Source: Shouchella shacheensis
GTDB taxonomy: Bacteria; Bacillota; Bacilli; Bacillales; Bacillaceae_D
NCBI RefSeq assembly: GCF_001484965.1
Contig: NZ_LLYY01000011.1
Span: 57,686 to 121,685, forward strand
Direction of reading: 5' to 3'
DNA: 64,000 nt
A program made the position numbers and the translations under genes. Below, in pieces: positions 1 through 7,881 of this stretch. The notes below the pieces were generated by a model. The model worked only from the letters and a program-made list of their open reading frames with translations, was not told where the DNA came from and searched no databases. Numbering within the stretch: position 1 is the stretch's first letter; every line of letters begins with the position of its first letter.

Positions 1-2
1 TG

Positions 3-311
3 GCTGGAGCTGGCTCGTATGCACTCCGGCCTGTGCATGCCCATATGCTCGTTGTAGGTTGGCTCTCTTTGTTTAGTTGGGGTGTGTATTATCAGCTGTT
101 TAAAGTGTCAGACGGGCTAGCCAAGTGGCAAAGCAGTCTGGCGATTATTGGTACCGTTTCCTTAGTTTTAGGGATGTGGGTCCATTTAGCTGGAGCTTTG
201 GAACAACTGCCAAACGTATTGACGCTGATCATTTACATCGGCGGAGGGACCGTGTTGATCGCCAGTTACTTTCTATTTTTACTAATTGTGATCAAGCAAA
301 AAAGGGAGTGA
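3..311 (+). CDS. Small multi-pass membrane protein, N-terminus cut by window edge
   Basis: The reading frame is open to the left edge, so only the C-terminal part is visible. It shows about three hydrophobic segments and a basic C-terminus (KQKRE). The stretch RPVHAHMLVVGWLSLF resembles the histidine-containing helix of small proteins often annotated as relatives of haem-copper oxidase subunit I (family knowledge, moderate confidence). The GTG at 33 and later ATG codons are internal, because the frame and its hydrophobic character continue upstream. Function is not assigned. Confidence 0.55.
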   Translation, partial: AGAGSYALRPVHAHMLVVGWLSLFSWGVYYQLFKVSDGLAKWQSSLAIIGTVSLVLGMWVHLAGALEQLPNVLTLIIYIGGGTVLIASYFLFLLIVIKQKRE

Positions 312-369
312 AGAGCAAAGGGATTGTTGCTTCTATAGAAAATTCCAGTAGGCTTTCTTTTCGAAAAGC

Positions 370-399
370 GTGACTCATTTGACGATACCGCGCTATACT
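370..399 (+). promoter_or_regulatory. Possible sigma-A promoter of the peptidase gene
   Basis: GTGACT at 370-375 and TATACT at 394-399 are separated by 18 bp, with transcription predicted near 406 and the start codon at 434. The -35 box is imperfect, so this is tentative. Confidence 0.35.
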
Positions 400-433
400 G
401 GTCTTAGAATTGTTGCAGAGGAGGATAAGCTAT

Positions 434-1681
434 ATGTACATAACAAATGAAAGAATCCAGTCGGCGTATCGTAAGCTAGCAGAAGATTCGCAGGTCAGAA
501 AGGCGCTTTCCTTTCTTGAAGCTGATGCAGAGCAAACCTTACGTGAACAAATTCGGTTTGCTGAAATTCCCGCGCCCCCGTTTTTGGAAGAAGTACGGGC
601 TACTGAACTGAAGATCCAGTTGCAGGAGCTAGGGTTGGAGGACGTTCAGCAAGATTTGCAGGGCAATGTCTTCGGTCTACGGAAAGGAACAGGAAGCGGA
701 CCGACGCTTTTTGTGAGTGCGCATATTGATAGCGTCTTTTCGGCCGAGACGGAGACGAACGTGACGGAAAGAGATGGGATCTACTATGGCCCAGGAATCA
801 CAGATGATGCCCGTGGATTGGCGGCGCTGCTTTCCATTGTCCGTGCGTTTAATGAAAGTGGGATCGAGACGCACGGCGACCTGGTGTTTGGAGGAACAGT
901 GGGGGAGGAAGGGCCAGGCGACTTGCGAGGCGTTAAAGCCTTTTTCACCGAACAAACTAATGTCGATGGCTTCATTTCCATTGATGCGGTTTCTCCAGAA
1001 GCGATTGTCTATAAAGGAACTGGCAGTTATCGCTACGAAGTGACCTACTCAGCACCAGGAGGTCACAGCTTCCAAGCATTTGGTACTCCTAGCGCTGTTC
1101 ACGCAGCAGGACGTGCGACGGCCAAGGTGGCTGGGCTTACGCCACCCAAGGAGCCCAAGACAACGTTCAATGTTGGCGTCATTGAAGGTGGAACAATTCC
1201 AACGGCGATCGCTGAATCGTGCACGCTTTATGTAGATATCCGCTCCAATGGCCTCGCCGAGTTAGAGGCATTGGATGGGCAAGTGAGGCAACTGTTTACG
1301 GAAGCGGCTGAGGAAGAGAATGCCCACTTTGGCTATAGCGAAAAGGACGGCGTGCAGGTGTTGATCGAGAAAAAAGGGGACCGCCCAGTAGGCGCTCAAC
1401 CAAAAGACGCCTCCTGTGTGCAAACAGCGTGGCAGGCCACGAAGGCGCTTGGACTCACGCCTTCGCTTGCGGATGCCATCAGCACGGACGCCAACTATCC
1501 AATCAGCATTGGCATCCCTGCGCTTACCCTTGGAGCAGGCGGGGAAACAGGCGCCACCCACTCACTAGATGAATGGTATGACCCAACGGACGGGCACCTC
1601 GGACCTCAACGAATTTTTCTGACCATTCTCGGGCTCGTCGGGGCTTTAGACATTGAACCACAACTTGCCAAACAGATCTAG
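434..1681 (+). CDS. M20-family metallopeptidase
   Basis: This 415-residue protein has the layout of M20 di-zinc exopeptidases. It carries an HID metal motif at about residues 97-99, a metal-bridging Asp in GITDDARG near 124, the catalytic Glu pair in VGEEGPGD near 158-159, an inserted dimerisation domain around GGHSFQAFGTPSAVHAAGRA, and a final metal ligand His in GATHSLDEW. Substrate is probably a small peptide or an N-acylated amino acid; nothing here fixes it. The ATG at 434 is preferred because GAGGAGG lies just upstream; an earlier in-frame codon at 410 lacks a site. The TVP38-like gene follows directly. Confidence 0.85.
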   Translation: MYITNERIQSAYRKLAEDSQVRKALSFLEADAEQTLREQIRFAEIPAPPFLEEVRATELKIQLQELGLEDVQQDLQGNVFGLRKGTGSGPTLFVSAHIDSVFSAETETNVTERDGIYYGPGITDDARGLAALLSIVRAFNESGIETHGDLVFGGTVGEEGPGDLRGVKAFFTEQTNVDGFISIDAVSPEAIVYKGTGSYRYEVTYSAPGGHSFQAFGTPSAVHAAGRATAKVAGLTPPKEPKTTFNVGVIEGGTIPTAIAESCTLYVDIRSNGLAELEALDGQVRQLFTEAAEEENAHFGYSEKDGVQVLIEKKGDRPVGAQPKDASCVQTAWQATKALGLTPSLADAISTDANYPISIGIPALTLGAGGETGATHSLDEWYDPTDGHLGPQRIFLTILGLVGALDIEPQLAKQI

Positions 1682-1703
1682 GAGAAACGAGGAGGCGGGG
1701 GCT

Positions 1704-2360
1704 GTGAATACCTCAATTGGAAAAATCGCTTCATTCGCCCTTGCCTTGGCGCTTTTAATCTGGCTTTTGCGTTCGGAATGGTTTGCGGTTCTTAACTCGG
1801 ACAATATGACGATGGTTGAATTCGCCGAGACAAAGGGATTCCCGGCCCTAATGCTTGCTTCTCTCATGTTGATGATGGTCCAAAATCTAGCGACGGTTGT
1901 GCCACTGGCATTAATTGTCGTGTTAAATGTGCTTCTTTTTGGTTTTTTGTACGGCTACCTTTGGAGCTGGCTGACAAGCATGGCCGCTAGTCTACTGGCT
2001 TTTTATTTGTACAGGTACTGGCTCTTTGCTCTTGTCTCATCAAAGGTTAACAAAACGTGGCGGCGGAAGATGGAGAAAAACGGCTTTTTGTATGTCTTTT
2101 TTGCGAGGCTGATACCGGTTATGCCCACTAGCCTCATTAATCTCGTGGCAGGAGCGAGCTCAATCTCTGGCAGGCATTACTTTTTAGCGACGGCGCTTGG
2201 AAATATGATTTATCTTTTGGTTTTAAGTTTCGTCATCAATGGACTCTTCTCCGCAGAGCTTGAGGCATTCGTGCTGGCCTGCTTTCTGATTGTAGCGGGA
2301 GGGGTCGTTATGGGTGTGAGGGCACGGACGCAAAAACGCAGCAGGAAGCAGCCACGCTAG
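1704..2360 (+). CDS. TVP38/TMEM64-family membrane protein
   Basis: A 218-residue integral membrane protein of the TVP38/TMEM64 (SNARE-associated, DedA-like) family, with several transmembrane segments. The family hallmark is the F-RLIPVMP-sLINLVAGAS-region at about residues 132-155, together with the preceding G-FG-hydrophobic loop. DedA-superfamily members are thought to move lipids or lipid carriers across the membrane; the role here is unknown. The GTG at 1704 follows GAGGAGGCGGGGG and is preferred over an earlier frame-open ATG at 1653 that overlaps the peptidase gene. It is probably co-transcribed with the peptidase, since the gap is 22 bp. Confidence 0.8.
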   Translation: MNTSIGKIASFALALALLIWLLRSEWFAVLNSDNMTMVEFAETKGFPALMLASLMLMMVQNLATVVPLALIVVLNVLLFGFLYGYLWSWLTSMAASLLAFYLYRYWLFALVSSKVNKTWRRKMEKNGFLYVFFARLIPVMPTSLINLVAGASSISGRHYFLATALGNMIYLLVLSFVINGLFSAELEAFVLACFLIVAGGVVMGVRARTQKRSRKQPR

Positions 2361-2382
2361 TTTAAGGTTAGCGTGGCTTTCT
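2351..2382 (+). terminator. Intrinsic terminator of the TVP38-like gene
   Basis: GCCACGCTA (2351-2359) pairs perfectly with TAGCGTGGC (2369-2377), followed by TTTCTCT. The left arm contains the end of the coding sequence and the stop codon. Confidence 0.85.
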
Positions 2383-2447
2383 CTAGCTGCGGCGGGTAGA
2401 AGCGTCTCCAACATTCTCGCTTCTGTGCAACCCGCCTGCGCTTTTCG
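2381..2447 (-). repeat. Short type A intergenic hairpin element
   Basis: A core-deleted copy of the dispersed element. It has the outer parts (CTAGCTGCGGCGGGT ... ACCCGCCTGCGCTTTTC) but only about 35 bp between the arms. It starts in the T-tract of the preceding terminator. Confidence 0.75.
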
Positions 2448-2558
2448 AATTGTTTGGCAACGTTGGAACGTAATGTGTCTCCCTTTGTTTGCTTTTCTTT
2501 TAATACGGGTACTAATAAACAGTAGAGCGAATGACTTTTGAAAAGGGTGTGAATCAAG

Positions 2559-3203
2559 ATGAACATACTTGTCGTAGGTGCAAACGGAAAGATCGGCAAA
2601 CAGGTCGTCCGTAAGATTCAAGATACAGGCAATGATACAGCTGTAGCGATGGTACGCAAAGAAGAACAACTCGGTCCATTCAAAGAGATGGGTGCAAAGA
2701 CAGCGCTCGTTGATTTAGAAGGAAGCATAGACGACCTTGCCTCCGCGTGTAAAGATGTGGATGCCGTCGTTTTCACAGCTGGATCTGGCGGTCATACAGG
2801 TGCTGATAAAACGATGCTGATTGATCTGGATGCGGCGATTAAAACGATGAAGGCGGCGAAGCAAGAAGGTGTAAAGCGTTTCGTCATTGTCAGTGCCATC
2901 GGTGTTCATCACCGCGAAAAGTGGATGGATAAGGCTAAATATTATAGTGCCGCTAAGCACTACGCAGATGAATGGTTGAAGAGCAGTGGGCTTGACTATA
3001 CAATTATTCGTCCCGGTGGTCTCACGAATGAGGACGGAACAGGGCTCGTGCAGGCAGCGGTTGACCTTGAGCGAGGCGAGATCCCACGTGAAGACGTGGC
3101 AACGACCATCCTGGCAGCTCTTAGTGACAACAGCACCATTGGCAAATCTTTTGATCTAACGAGTGGGAAAACACCAATAGCAGAAGCGATAAAGCAAGTG
3201 TAG
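2559..3203 (+). CDS. yhfK: NAD(P)-binding SDR-family protein YhfK-like
   Basis: A 214-residue atypical short-chain dehydrogenase/reductase (NmrA/YwnB-like) with the N-terminal nucleotide-binding motif GANGKIGK at residues 7-14, a beta-alpha-beta Rossmann pattern, and the conserved segments VVFTAGSGG, RFVIVSAIGVHHRE and YTIIRPGGLTNEDGTG. Length and motifs match B. subtilis YhfK, whose physiological role is not established. The ATG at 2559 is preceded by AAGGGTGTG. It stands alone between two terminators. Confidence 0.8.
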   Translation: MNILVVGANGKIGKQVVRKIQDTGNDTAVAMVRKEEQLGPFKEMGAKTALVDLEGSIDDLASACKDVDAVVFTAGSGGHTGADKTMLIDLDAAIKTMKAAKQEGVKRFVIVSAIGVHHREKWMDKAKYYSAAKHYADEWLKSSGLDYTIIRPGGLTNEDGTGLVQAAVDLERGEIPREDVATTILAALSDNSTIGKSFDLTSGKTPIAEAIKQV

Positions 3204-3219
3204 GTTGTTTTAAAACCGC

Positions 3220-3257
3220 GGTCGGGTCAACTTTGGTGGCCCGGCTCTTTTTATTTT
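3220..3257 (+). terminator. Terminator after yhfK
   Basis: A 10-bp stem with three wobble pairs joins 3220-3229 and 3237-3246 and is followed by CTTTTTATTTT. It lies 16 bp past the stop codon. Confidence 0.7.
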
Positions 3258-3380
3258 AGTACTTAAGGAGAAACATAGTGGAACCTCTGGAGCTGGTCTC
3301 CCTCCCCTGTGTTTAGCAAGTGAAAATTCTATGTGCATTGATGAACCTTTCTGAGGAGCTGTATTTCTGAAGTGGAGGTA

Positions 3381-3409
3381 TTGAACCCACCATTAGCCGG
3401 TTGTATAAT
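3381..3409 (+). promoter_or_regulatory. Sigma-A promoter of the YtkA-like lipoprotein gene
   Basis: TTGAAC (3381-3386), a 17-bp spacer and a perfect TATAAT (3404-3409) lie about 95 bp upstream of the lipoprotein start codon. The rest of the gap from 3258 to 3505 shows no other gene. Confidence 0.75.
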
Positions 3410-3505
3410 CGGGGTATATATGTTTACTTAAGGTTGTATATTAAGCACCTAGTTCGAACCTTTTTATAATTCGGAGTTGTAATCATAAGAAAGAAGGAAA
3501 TAGCT

Positions 3506-3955
3506 ATGAGAAATTGGAAGTTCCTTGCTGCCATGATGGCAGGGGGAAGCTTGCTCGGGGCTTGTGAAGCGGAGGAAGAGCCTAATCAAGTCACACCAGA
3601 AGTCATTGAGGTGGAGCTCTTGCTTACAGAAAACCAGCCGGTCGGAGAGGAAATTACACTTCAGGCAGGGGTCACACAAGACGAAGAGATGGTCAAAGAT
3701 GCACGGGAAGTAGAGTTTGAAGTATGGCAAGGAGAGGATCGAGAAAACGGGGAGCTTGTTCCTGGTGTTCACCGGCGGGACGGCATTTACGAAGCGCCCT
3801 ATACCTTTGAGGAAGATGGCGTTTATCGCGTCCAGGCTCATGTGACCGCTCGCGATATGCATATGATGCCTGTGATAAGTGTAGCAGCAGGGGACGCTGA
3901 AATCACAGAGGACGATGAGGAGGTCGAGGAAGGCACCCACCACAATCATGACTGA
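3506..3955 (+). CDS. YtkA-like domain lipoprotein
   Basis: A 149-residue predicted lipoprotein with signal peptide and lipobox LLGAC, so the mature chain begins with Cys at about residue 20. A beta-rich YtkA-like domain follows (DAREVEFEVWQ ... GIYEAPYTFEEDGVYRVQAHV), then a Met/His-containing stretch (RDMHMMP) and an acidic tail ending in HHNHD. YtkA/FixH-like proteins are linked to metal, often copper, handling around respiratory oxidases; copper binding here is inferred from the Met and His residues and from the neighbouring CopC-like gene. It has its own sigma-A promoter and a shared bidirectional terminator. Confidence 0.75.
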   Translation: MRNWKFLAAMMAGGSLLGACEAEEEPNQVTPEVIEVELLLTENQPVGEEITLQAGVTQDEEMVKDAREVEFEVWQGEDRENGELVPGVHRRDGIYEAPYTFEEDGVYRVQAHVTARDMHMMPVISVAAGDAEITEDDEEVEEGTHHNHD

Positions 3956-3956
3956 A

Positions 3957-4076
3957 CGAAAAGCGGAGGCGGGTTGGTCAGGAGTGAGAAGTTTGGAGCC
4001 CCGATAAAAGAAATCCCGGTCACGGGTTTCGTTATCGGGTGAAAAATCTCGAAGCTCCTACCACCGGAGCTAGACA
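3957..4076 (+). repeat. Type A intergenic hairpin element
   Basis: Full-length type A copy running from GAAAAGCGGAGGCGGG to GGAGCTAGACAAA. The inner stem CCCGATAA pairs with TTATCGGG and flanks AAATCCC / GGGTTTC. The CTAGACA end abuts the A-run of the next terminator. Confidence 0.85.
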
Positions 4077-4078
4077 AA

Positions 4079-4109
4079 AAAGCACCTTGGCGTCGTTCCA
4101 AGGTGCTTT
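4079..4109. terminator. Bidirectional terminator between convergent genes
   Basis: AAAGCACCTTGG (4079-4090) and CCAAGGTGCTTT (4098-4109) form a perfect 12-bp stem. On the minus strand it is followed by TTTTTTGTC, so it serves the copC-like gene; it can also stop plus-strand reading. Confidence 0.85.
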
Positions 4110-4118
4110 GCTGATTCC

Positions 4119-4691
4119 TTATTTACGCTTTTTGGCATAGGCAACCAGAACAGCAATAAAAGCGATCGCGGCAATAATGGAGATCCAAAGCATGGCGGAG
4201 CCTGATTCGTTCTCCTCGGTTTGCTCGGTTTCGACAGCCCCCGTTTGCTCATCGCTGGCTTCCTCTTGCTGTTCTTCAGTAGCGGCTTCTGATTCCGCTT
4301 CTGCTTCATCTTCAGGCGTTGCTCCTTCGTCTTCAGCTGCATCTACCGAGAATGTGAAATCTCCTTCAACCGTATGGGTGTCAGCACTAATTTGGTGCCA
4401 GGAAACCGTGTACTCTCCGTTTTCAAGGGGTTCCTCAAGTGTTGCCGTGATTTCAGGGCTTTCAACTTCGATGTCGCGCACACTTATCGTCTCGCCATTT
4501 TCACCCGTAACTTCCACATTTCCTTCCTCAATGCCGCCATCGAATGTAATACTAATCTCATTCACTGGCTCTTGCATAACTTCCCCATCACCAGGCGTGG
4601 AAGATTCGTAATGGGAGTGAGCGAATGCTTTCCCTGGAAGTGCGAACATCAGAATAAAAATTGCTAGAATTGGTGTAAATCGTTTCAACAT
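4119..4691 (-). CDS. CopC-domain copper resistance protein, membrane anchored
   Basis: A 190-residue secreted protein: signal peptide ending AFAHSH, a CopC/YcnJ-type beta-sandwich (residues about 25-122) with the family start HSHYESSTPGDGEV and the motif YTVSWHQISADTHTVEG, a Glu-rich spacer (about 123-160) and a C-terminal transmembrane helix (AMLWISIIAAIAFIAVLVAY) with a basic tail. The N-terminal His and the D-H pair are the expected Cu(II) ligands in CopC. It lies alone on the minus strand. ATG at 4691 follows GGAGGG. Copper delivery or resistance in the outer envelope is the likely role. Confidence 0.85.
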   Translation of the reverse strand: MLKRFTPILAIFILMFALPGKAFAHSHYESSTPGDGEVMQEPVNEISITFDGGIEEGNVEVTGENGETISVRDIEVESPEITATLEEPLENGEYTVSWHQISADTHTVEGDFTFSVDAAEDEGATPEDEAEAESEAATEEQQEEASDEQTGAVETEQTEENESGSAMLWISIIAAIAFIAVLVAYAKKRK

Positions 4692-4783
4692 TATCCCTCC
4701 ATTTAAAATGTAAGTTGCCTACAAATAAGTATAACGAAAAAATCAGAAGTATTCATGGGAAAAGGCGTTTGTTTGTATTATTG

Positions 4784-6142
4784 TCACGAATGCTGCTTTG
4801 ATAGACGCCGGTCGATAACTCGAAGTCGAAGGGCAAAGCCAATCGAGGCACATGTGAGCCCTATGATGATGCCAATCCAAAACCCAAACGGTCCCCATTC
4901 GGTGAAACGTGCCAAAAGCCAACCGGAGGGAATGCCAATGATCCAGTACGAAACAAAGGCGATGAAAAAGGGAAGTGTAACATCTTTATACCCCCGAAGC
5001 ACCCCCTGTAGGGCAGCTTGAGCGGCATCGGAAAACTGGTAGAAAATCGCAAACACAATAAATTGAACGATTAGGGCAATGACGTCCGGATTTTCGGAGT
5101 AAAGCAGTGCCACTTGGTCCCTGGTAAAGAATACAAAAACGCAGATGACAACAGAAAAAAACAGCGCTCCCCCTACGCCATAGCGGGCGTATTGCTTGGC
5201 ATCCTTGAATCGACCTGCACCAACCTCGTAAGCAACAAAAATCGTCAGTGCAAGCGAAATGCTAAGTGGAATCATGAAAAGAAGCGAAGCAAAGTTAATC
5301 GCTGCCTGATGGGCCGCCACAATGACCGTAGAAAACATCGCCCCCATGAACAGCGTGACAACAGAGAAAATACTCGCCTCAAAGAAAATCGATAACCCAA
5401 TCGGGAGCCCAATCGAAAGCTGTTCCTCCCACTTCTTCCAAGACGGTTTCACCCAGGAGGTGAACAGTGCGTAAGGGCGAATGGTTTTGATCTTAAAGGT
5501 CATTACGACACTGGCAATGAAAATGATCCAGTAAGTGAGCGCCGTCGTGTAACCGGCGCCAACGCCGCCAAGTCTGGGAAAGCCAAACTTTCCAAAGATC
5601 AATAAGTAGTTGAAGAGGACATTAATGGGCAGGGCAATGATGACGATAAGCATCGCCACACGCGTGTAGCCATGAGCGTCAAAAAAGTAGCGAAGGACGC
5701 TCGCTGCAAAGAAGGCAACAATGCCAAGAGATAGGCCAATTAAATAGTGCTTTGCTATAGTATGGACATTTTCTTGCAATCCCATAATCGTTAACAGCGG
5801 TTCAACAAGAAAAATCCCTGCAAGAACAATAAGAAGGGAAAGGGCTACAGCTAAATAGACGGTTTGCATAACAAAATGAGTGATATCCTCTTTATTGTTC
5901 CGCTTCCCGAGCATTTGTCCGACGATCGGCGTAACGGTCAATACTCCAGCAATCCCTGTCATAACAGGCATCCATAGGCTAGAACCGACCGCAACACCAG
6001 CAAGGTCGTCCGTTCCTGCACGCCCGGACATCATCGTGTCAACGACATTCATGGCATTGTAGCCAATCTGTGTAACAAGAATCGGCCAGAGAACGGCAAG
6101 CATGAGCTTGAGTTTTTCTTTTCGTGTTTCCGTAGGATACAT
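4784..6142 (-). CDS. MATE-family multidrug exporter
   Basis: A 452-residue multi-pass transporter of the NorM branch of the MATE family. It shows twelve predicted membrane segments, the N-terminal pattern WPILVTQIGYNAMNVVDTMM, the GVAVGSSLWMP motif, and the repeated half starting around LSIGLPIGLSIFFEASIF. MATE proteins export cationic compounds using Na+ or H+ gradients; the substrate is not predictable here. The start at 6142 (MYPTETRKEK) follows GAGGAGG; longer frames starting upstream lack a site and would overlap the divergent small gene. Confidence 0.9.
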   Translation of the reverse strand: MYPTETRKEKLKLMLAVLWPILVTQIGYNAMNVVDTMMSGRAGTDDLAGVAVGSSLWMPVMTGIAGVLTVTPIVGQMLGKRNNKEDITHFVMQTVYLAVALSLLIVLAGIFLVEPLLTIMGLQENVHTIAKHYLIGLSLGIVAFFAASVLRYFFDAHGYTRVAMLIVIIALPINVLFNYLLIFGKFGFPRLGGVGAGYTTALTYWIIFIASVVMTFKIKTIRPYALFTSWVKPSWKKWEEQLSIGLPIGLSIFFEASIFSVVTLFMGAMFSTVIVAAHQAAINFASLLFMIPLSISLALTIFVAYEVGAGRFKDAKQYARYGVGGALFFSVVICVFVFFTRDQVALLYSENPDVIALIVQFIVFAIFYQFSDAAQAALQGVLRGYKDVTLPFFIAFVSYWIIGIPSGWLLARFTEWGPFGFWIGIIIGLTCASIGFALRLRVIDRRLSKQHS

Positions 6143-6228
6143 AACAAGTCCTCCTCTCTGTTCACTGGATAGCCATGAAGAAAACGCACAAGCTAACCGT
6201 ACCATCACTAGACAAGGGAGGACACCTG

Positions 6229-6453
6229 ATGCCAAAAATAGTGAATTTTCTTCTGCTTCTCCTCGTTTTGAGCGTTCTTAGTATAGCTGTTTTTCGAGAG
6301 TCTGGCAATCAAGCAAAGAAAGGCCGCTCTTCCTCCTTTAATTATGAGTTCGGGGAAGAGTGGGGAGGTCTTCCAGCTCGAGAGGGGCGGAAATCGGATG
6401 GCATTCATTCAGGCTCTTCGATCGGCAGGTTGCTGAGGCTTGTGTTAGAATAG
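6229..6453 (+). CDS. Small single-pass membrane protein, unknown
   Basis: A 74-residue open frame with a strong ribosome site (AAGGGAGG) six bases upstream of ATG 6229. It has one N-terminal hydrophobic helix (about residues 6-20) followed by a polar, Gly/Ser/Arg-rich tail. I recognise no family. It sits divergent from the MATE gene and 72 bp upstream of the MscS gene. The good ribosome site is the main reason to keep it; it could be a secreted peptide or a spurious frame. Confidence 0.45.
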   Translation: MPKIVNFLLLLLVLSVLSIAVFRESGNQAKKGRSSSFNYEFGEEWGGLPAREGRKSDGIHSGSSIGRLLRLVLE

Positions 6454-6525
6454 TTCTGGAAGCATCCTTTTGCTTGGCATAAGGTACTTCTTTCTAAAAG
6501 AGAGAATGATGAAGAGGAGATCGGT

Positions 6526-7614
6526 ATGACGAGAATAGGAGAACGCTTCATGGATTGGGCGGTGTCTGTTCCGTGGTGGGATTATGTCATCGCTGTGGGG
6601 ATTTTTCTGTTGTTCTTGCTTTTTCGCAAAGTTTTCACGCGCTACATATTCAAAATCATCCTAAGCCTTTCACGCAAAACGAAGGCTTCGCTTGTCACAC
6701 AGTTGCTGTTGTCGTATGAAAAGCCGCTGCGCATGCTCTGGGTCATTTTCGGAACGTTTCTGGCCCTTAGAGCCATCGACATAGAGGTTACCCAGTTTCC
6801 AGTGCTGAATAACGCCTACCAGACGAGCTTGATTCTTATACTTTTCTGGGGCTTATACTACTATGTCTCGACTCACGGGACGTTCATGAAGTTCACGCAA
6901 GAAAAGTTGGAGTTGGACAAGGAACATATTCTCATCCCGTTTATATCAAACATCTTGCGTTTTGTCGTGGTCATTTTAGCGTTTGTCACCCTCCTTAGTA
7001 GTTGGGGGATAGAGGTCGGTACCTTCGTTGCTGGGCTTGGGATCGGCGGACTGGCCTTTGCCCTCGCGGCACAGGAAACGCTCGCAAATCTATTTGGCGG
7101 TGTTGTAATTATTACCGAACGGCCGTTTCGAAAAGGGGACTGGATTGCGACACCGTCCGTGGAAGGGATCGTTGAGGACATCACCTTCCGAAGCACGAAA
7201 GTCCGAACGTTTGCAGACGCGGTTGTGGTCATTCCTAATGCGACCATTTCAAAAGAGCCGATCACCAATTGGTCGGTAATGACCATGAGGGAAGTCTCTT
7301 ATTCTGTAGGGGTTCGTCAAGAAACATCGCGTGAGGACTTGCAACAAGCCGTGCTTGCCATTCGCACGCTCTTGCAGGAACATGAGGGCGTCAGGAAAGA
7401 GACGGTGATGGTCCACTTTGATCAGTTCAGTGAGTCGAGTTTTGATATCTTTCTATACTACTTTACAAAAACGACCGCTTGGACAGAATGGGCAGACGTA
7501 AAGGAAGAGATTAACTTTGAAATCATGAACATTTTTAGAGAACAAGGAGTCCAAGTAGCGACACCAAGCCTTGTTTATGAAGAGAAAACCCCTGTGAGAT
7601 CACAAGGTTCTTAA
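6526..7614 (+). CDS. MscS-family mechanosensitive channel
   Basis: A 362-residue small-conductance mechanosensitive channel homologue. Four or five N-terminal membrane helices are followed by the pore-lining signature GLGIGGLAFALAAQETLANL (about residues 169-188), the beta-domain (FRKGDWIATPSVEGIVEDI) and the C-terminal vestibule domain. MscS channels open on membrane tension during hypo-osmotic shock. It differs from the shorter YkuT-type channel encoded at 12777-13577. ATG 6526 follows GAAGAGGAGAT. A terminator lies at its 3' end. Confidence 0.9.
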   Translation: MTRIGERFMDWAVSVPWWDYVIAVGIFLLFLLFRKVFTRYIFKIILSLSRKTKASLVTQLLLSYEKPLRMLWVIFGTFLALRAIDIEVTQFPVLNNAYQTSLILILFWGLYYYVSTHGTFMKFTQEKLELDKEHILIPFISNILRFVVVILAFVTLLSSWGIEVGTFVAGLGIGGLAFALAAQETLANLFGGVVIITERPFRKGDWIATPSVEGIVEDITFRSTKVRTFADAVVVIPNATISKEPITNWSVMTMREVSYSVGVRQETSREDLQQAVLAIRTLLQEHEGVRKETVMVHFDQFSESSFDIFLYYFTKTTAWTEWADVKEEINFEIMNIFREQGVQVATPSLVYEEKTPVRSQGS

Positions 7615-7650
7615 AAACTTGAGGGAGCGCCCTTCAAGTTTTTTTCTTTT
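7613..7650 (+). terminator. Terminator after the MscS gene
   Basis: AAAAACTTGA (7613-7622) pairs with TCAAGTTTTT beginning near 7634, followed by a run of T interrupted once. Confidence 0.8.
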
Positions 7651-7691
7651 GAAGCACTGAAATTCGTCAGAAAAGCATGATATGATAACAA

Positions 7692-7834
7692 GAAAAGCGA
7701 AGGCGGGTTGGTCAGGAGCGAGAATGTTGGAGACCTGACAAAAGAAATCCCGGGTTAGGATTTCGTTGTCAGGGCGAAAAATCTCGAAGCTCCTACCCGC
7801 CGCAGCTAGACAGAGAAAAGCGAAGGCGGGTTGG
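7692..7834 (+). repeat. Type A element plus truncated second copy
   Basis: A full type A copy (7692-7812) with outer stem GGCGGGT / ACCCGCC and inner stems CTGACA / TGTCAG and AAATCC / GGATTT, followed after two bases by the first 20 bp of another copy (7815-7834) that runs into the AEC gene region. Unlike most copies, its CTAGACA end does not face a terminator. Confidence 0.85.
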
Positions 7835-7881
7835 CCTACGCACGAAAAACGTTCTTATCTTTTAGAAAAGAAGGGTTCTCG

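Noticed and set aside
2223..2669. 148-codon minus-strand frame across the TVP38-yhfK gap
   Set aside because: It runs antisense through two supported genes, a terminator and a repeat; composition is not protein-like.
4177..4611. 144-codon plus-strand frame rich in Ser
   Set aside because: It is the antisense shadow of the Glu-rich linker of the CopC-like gene.
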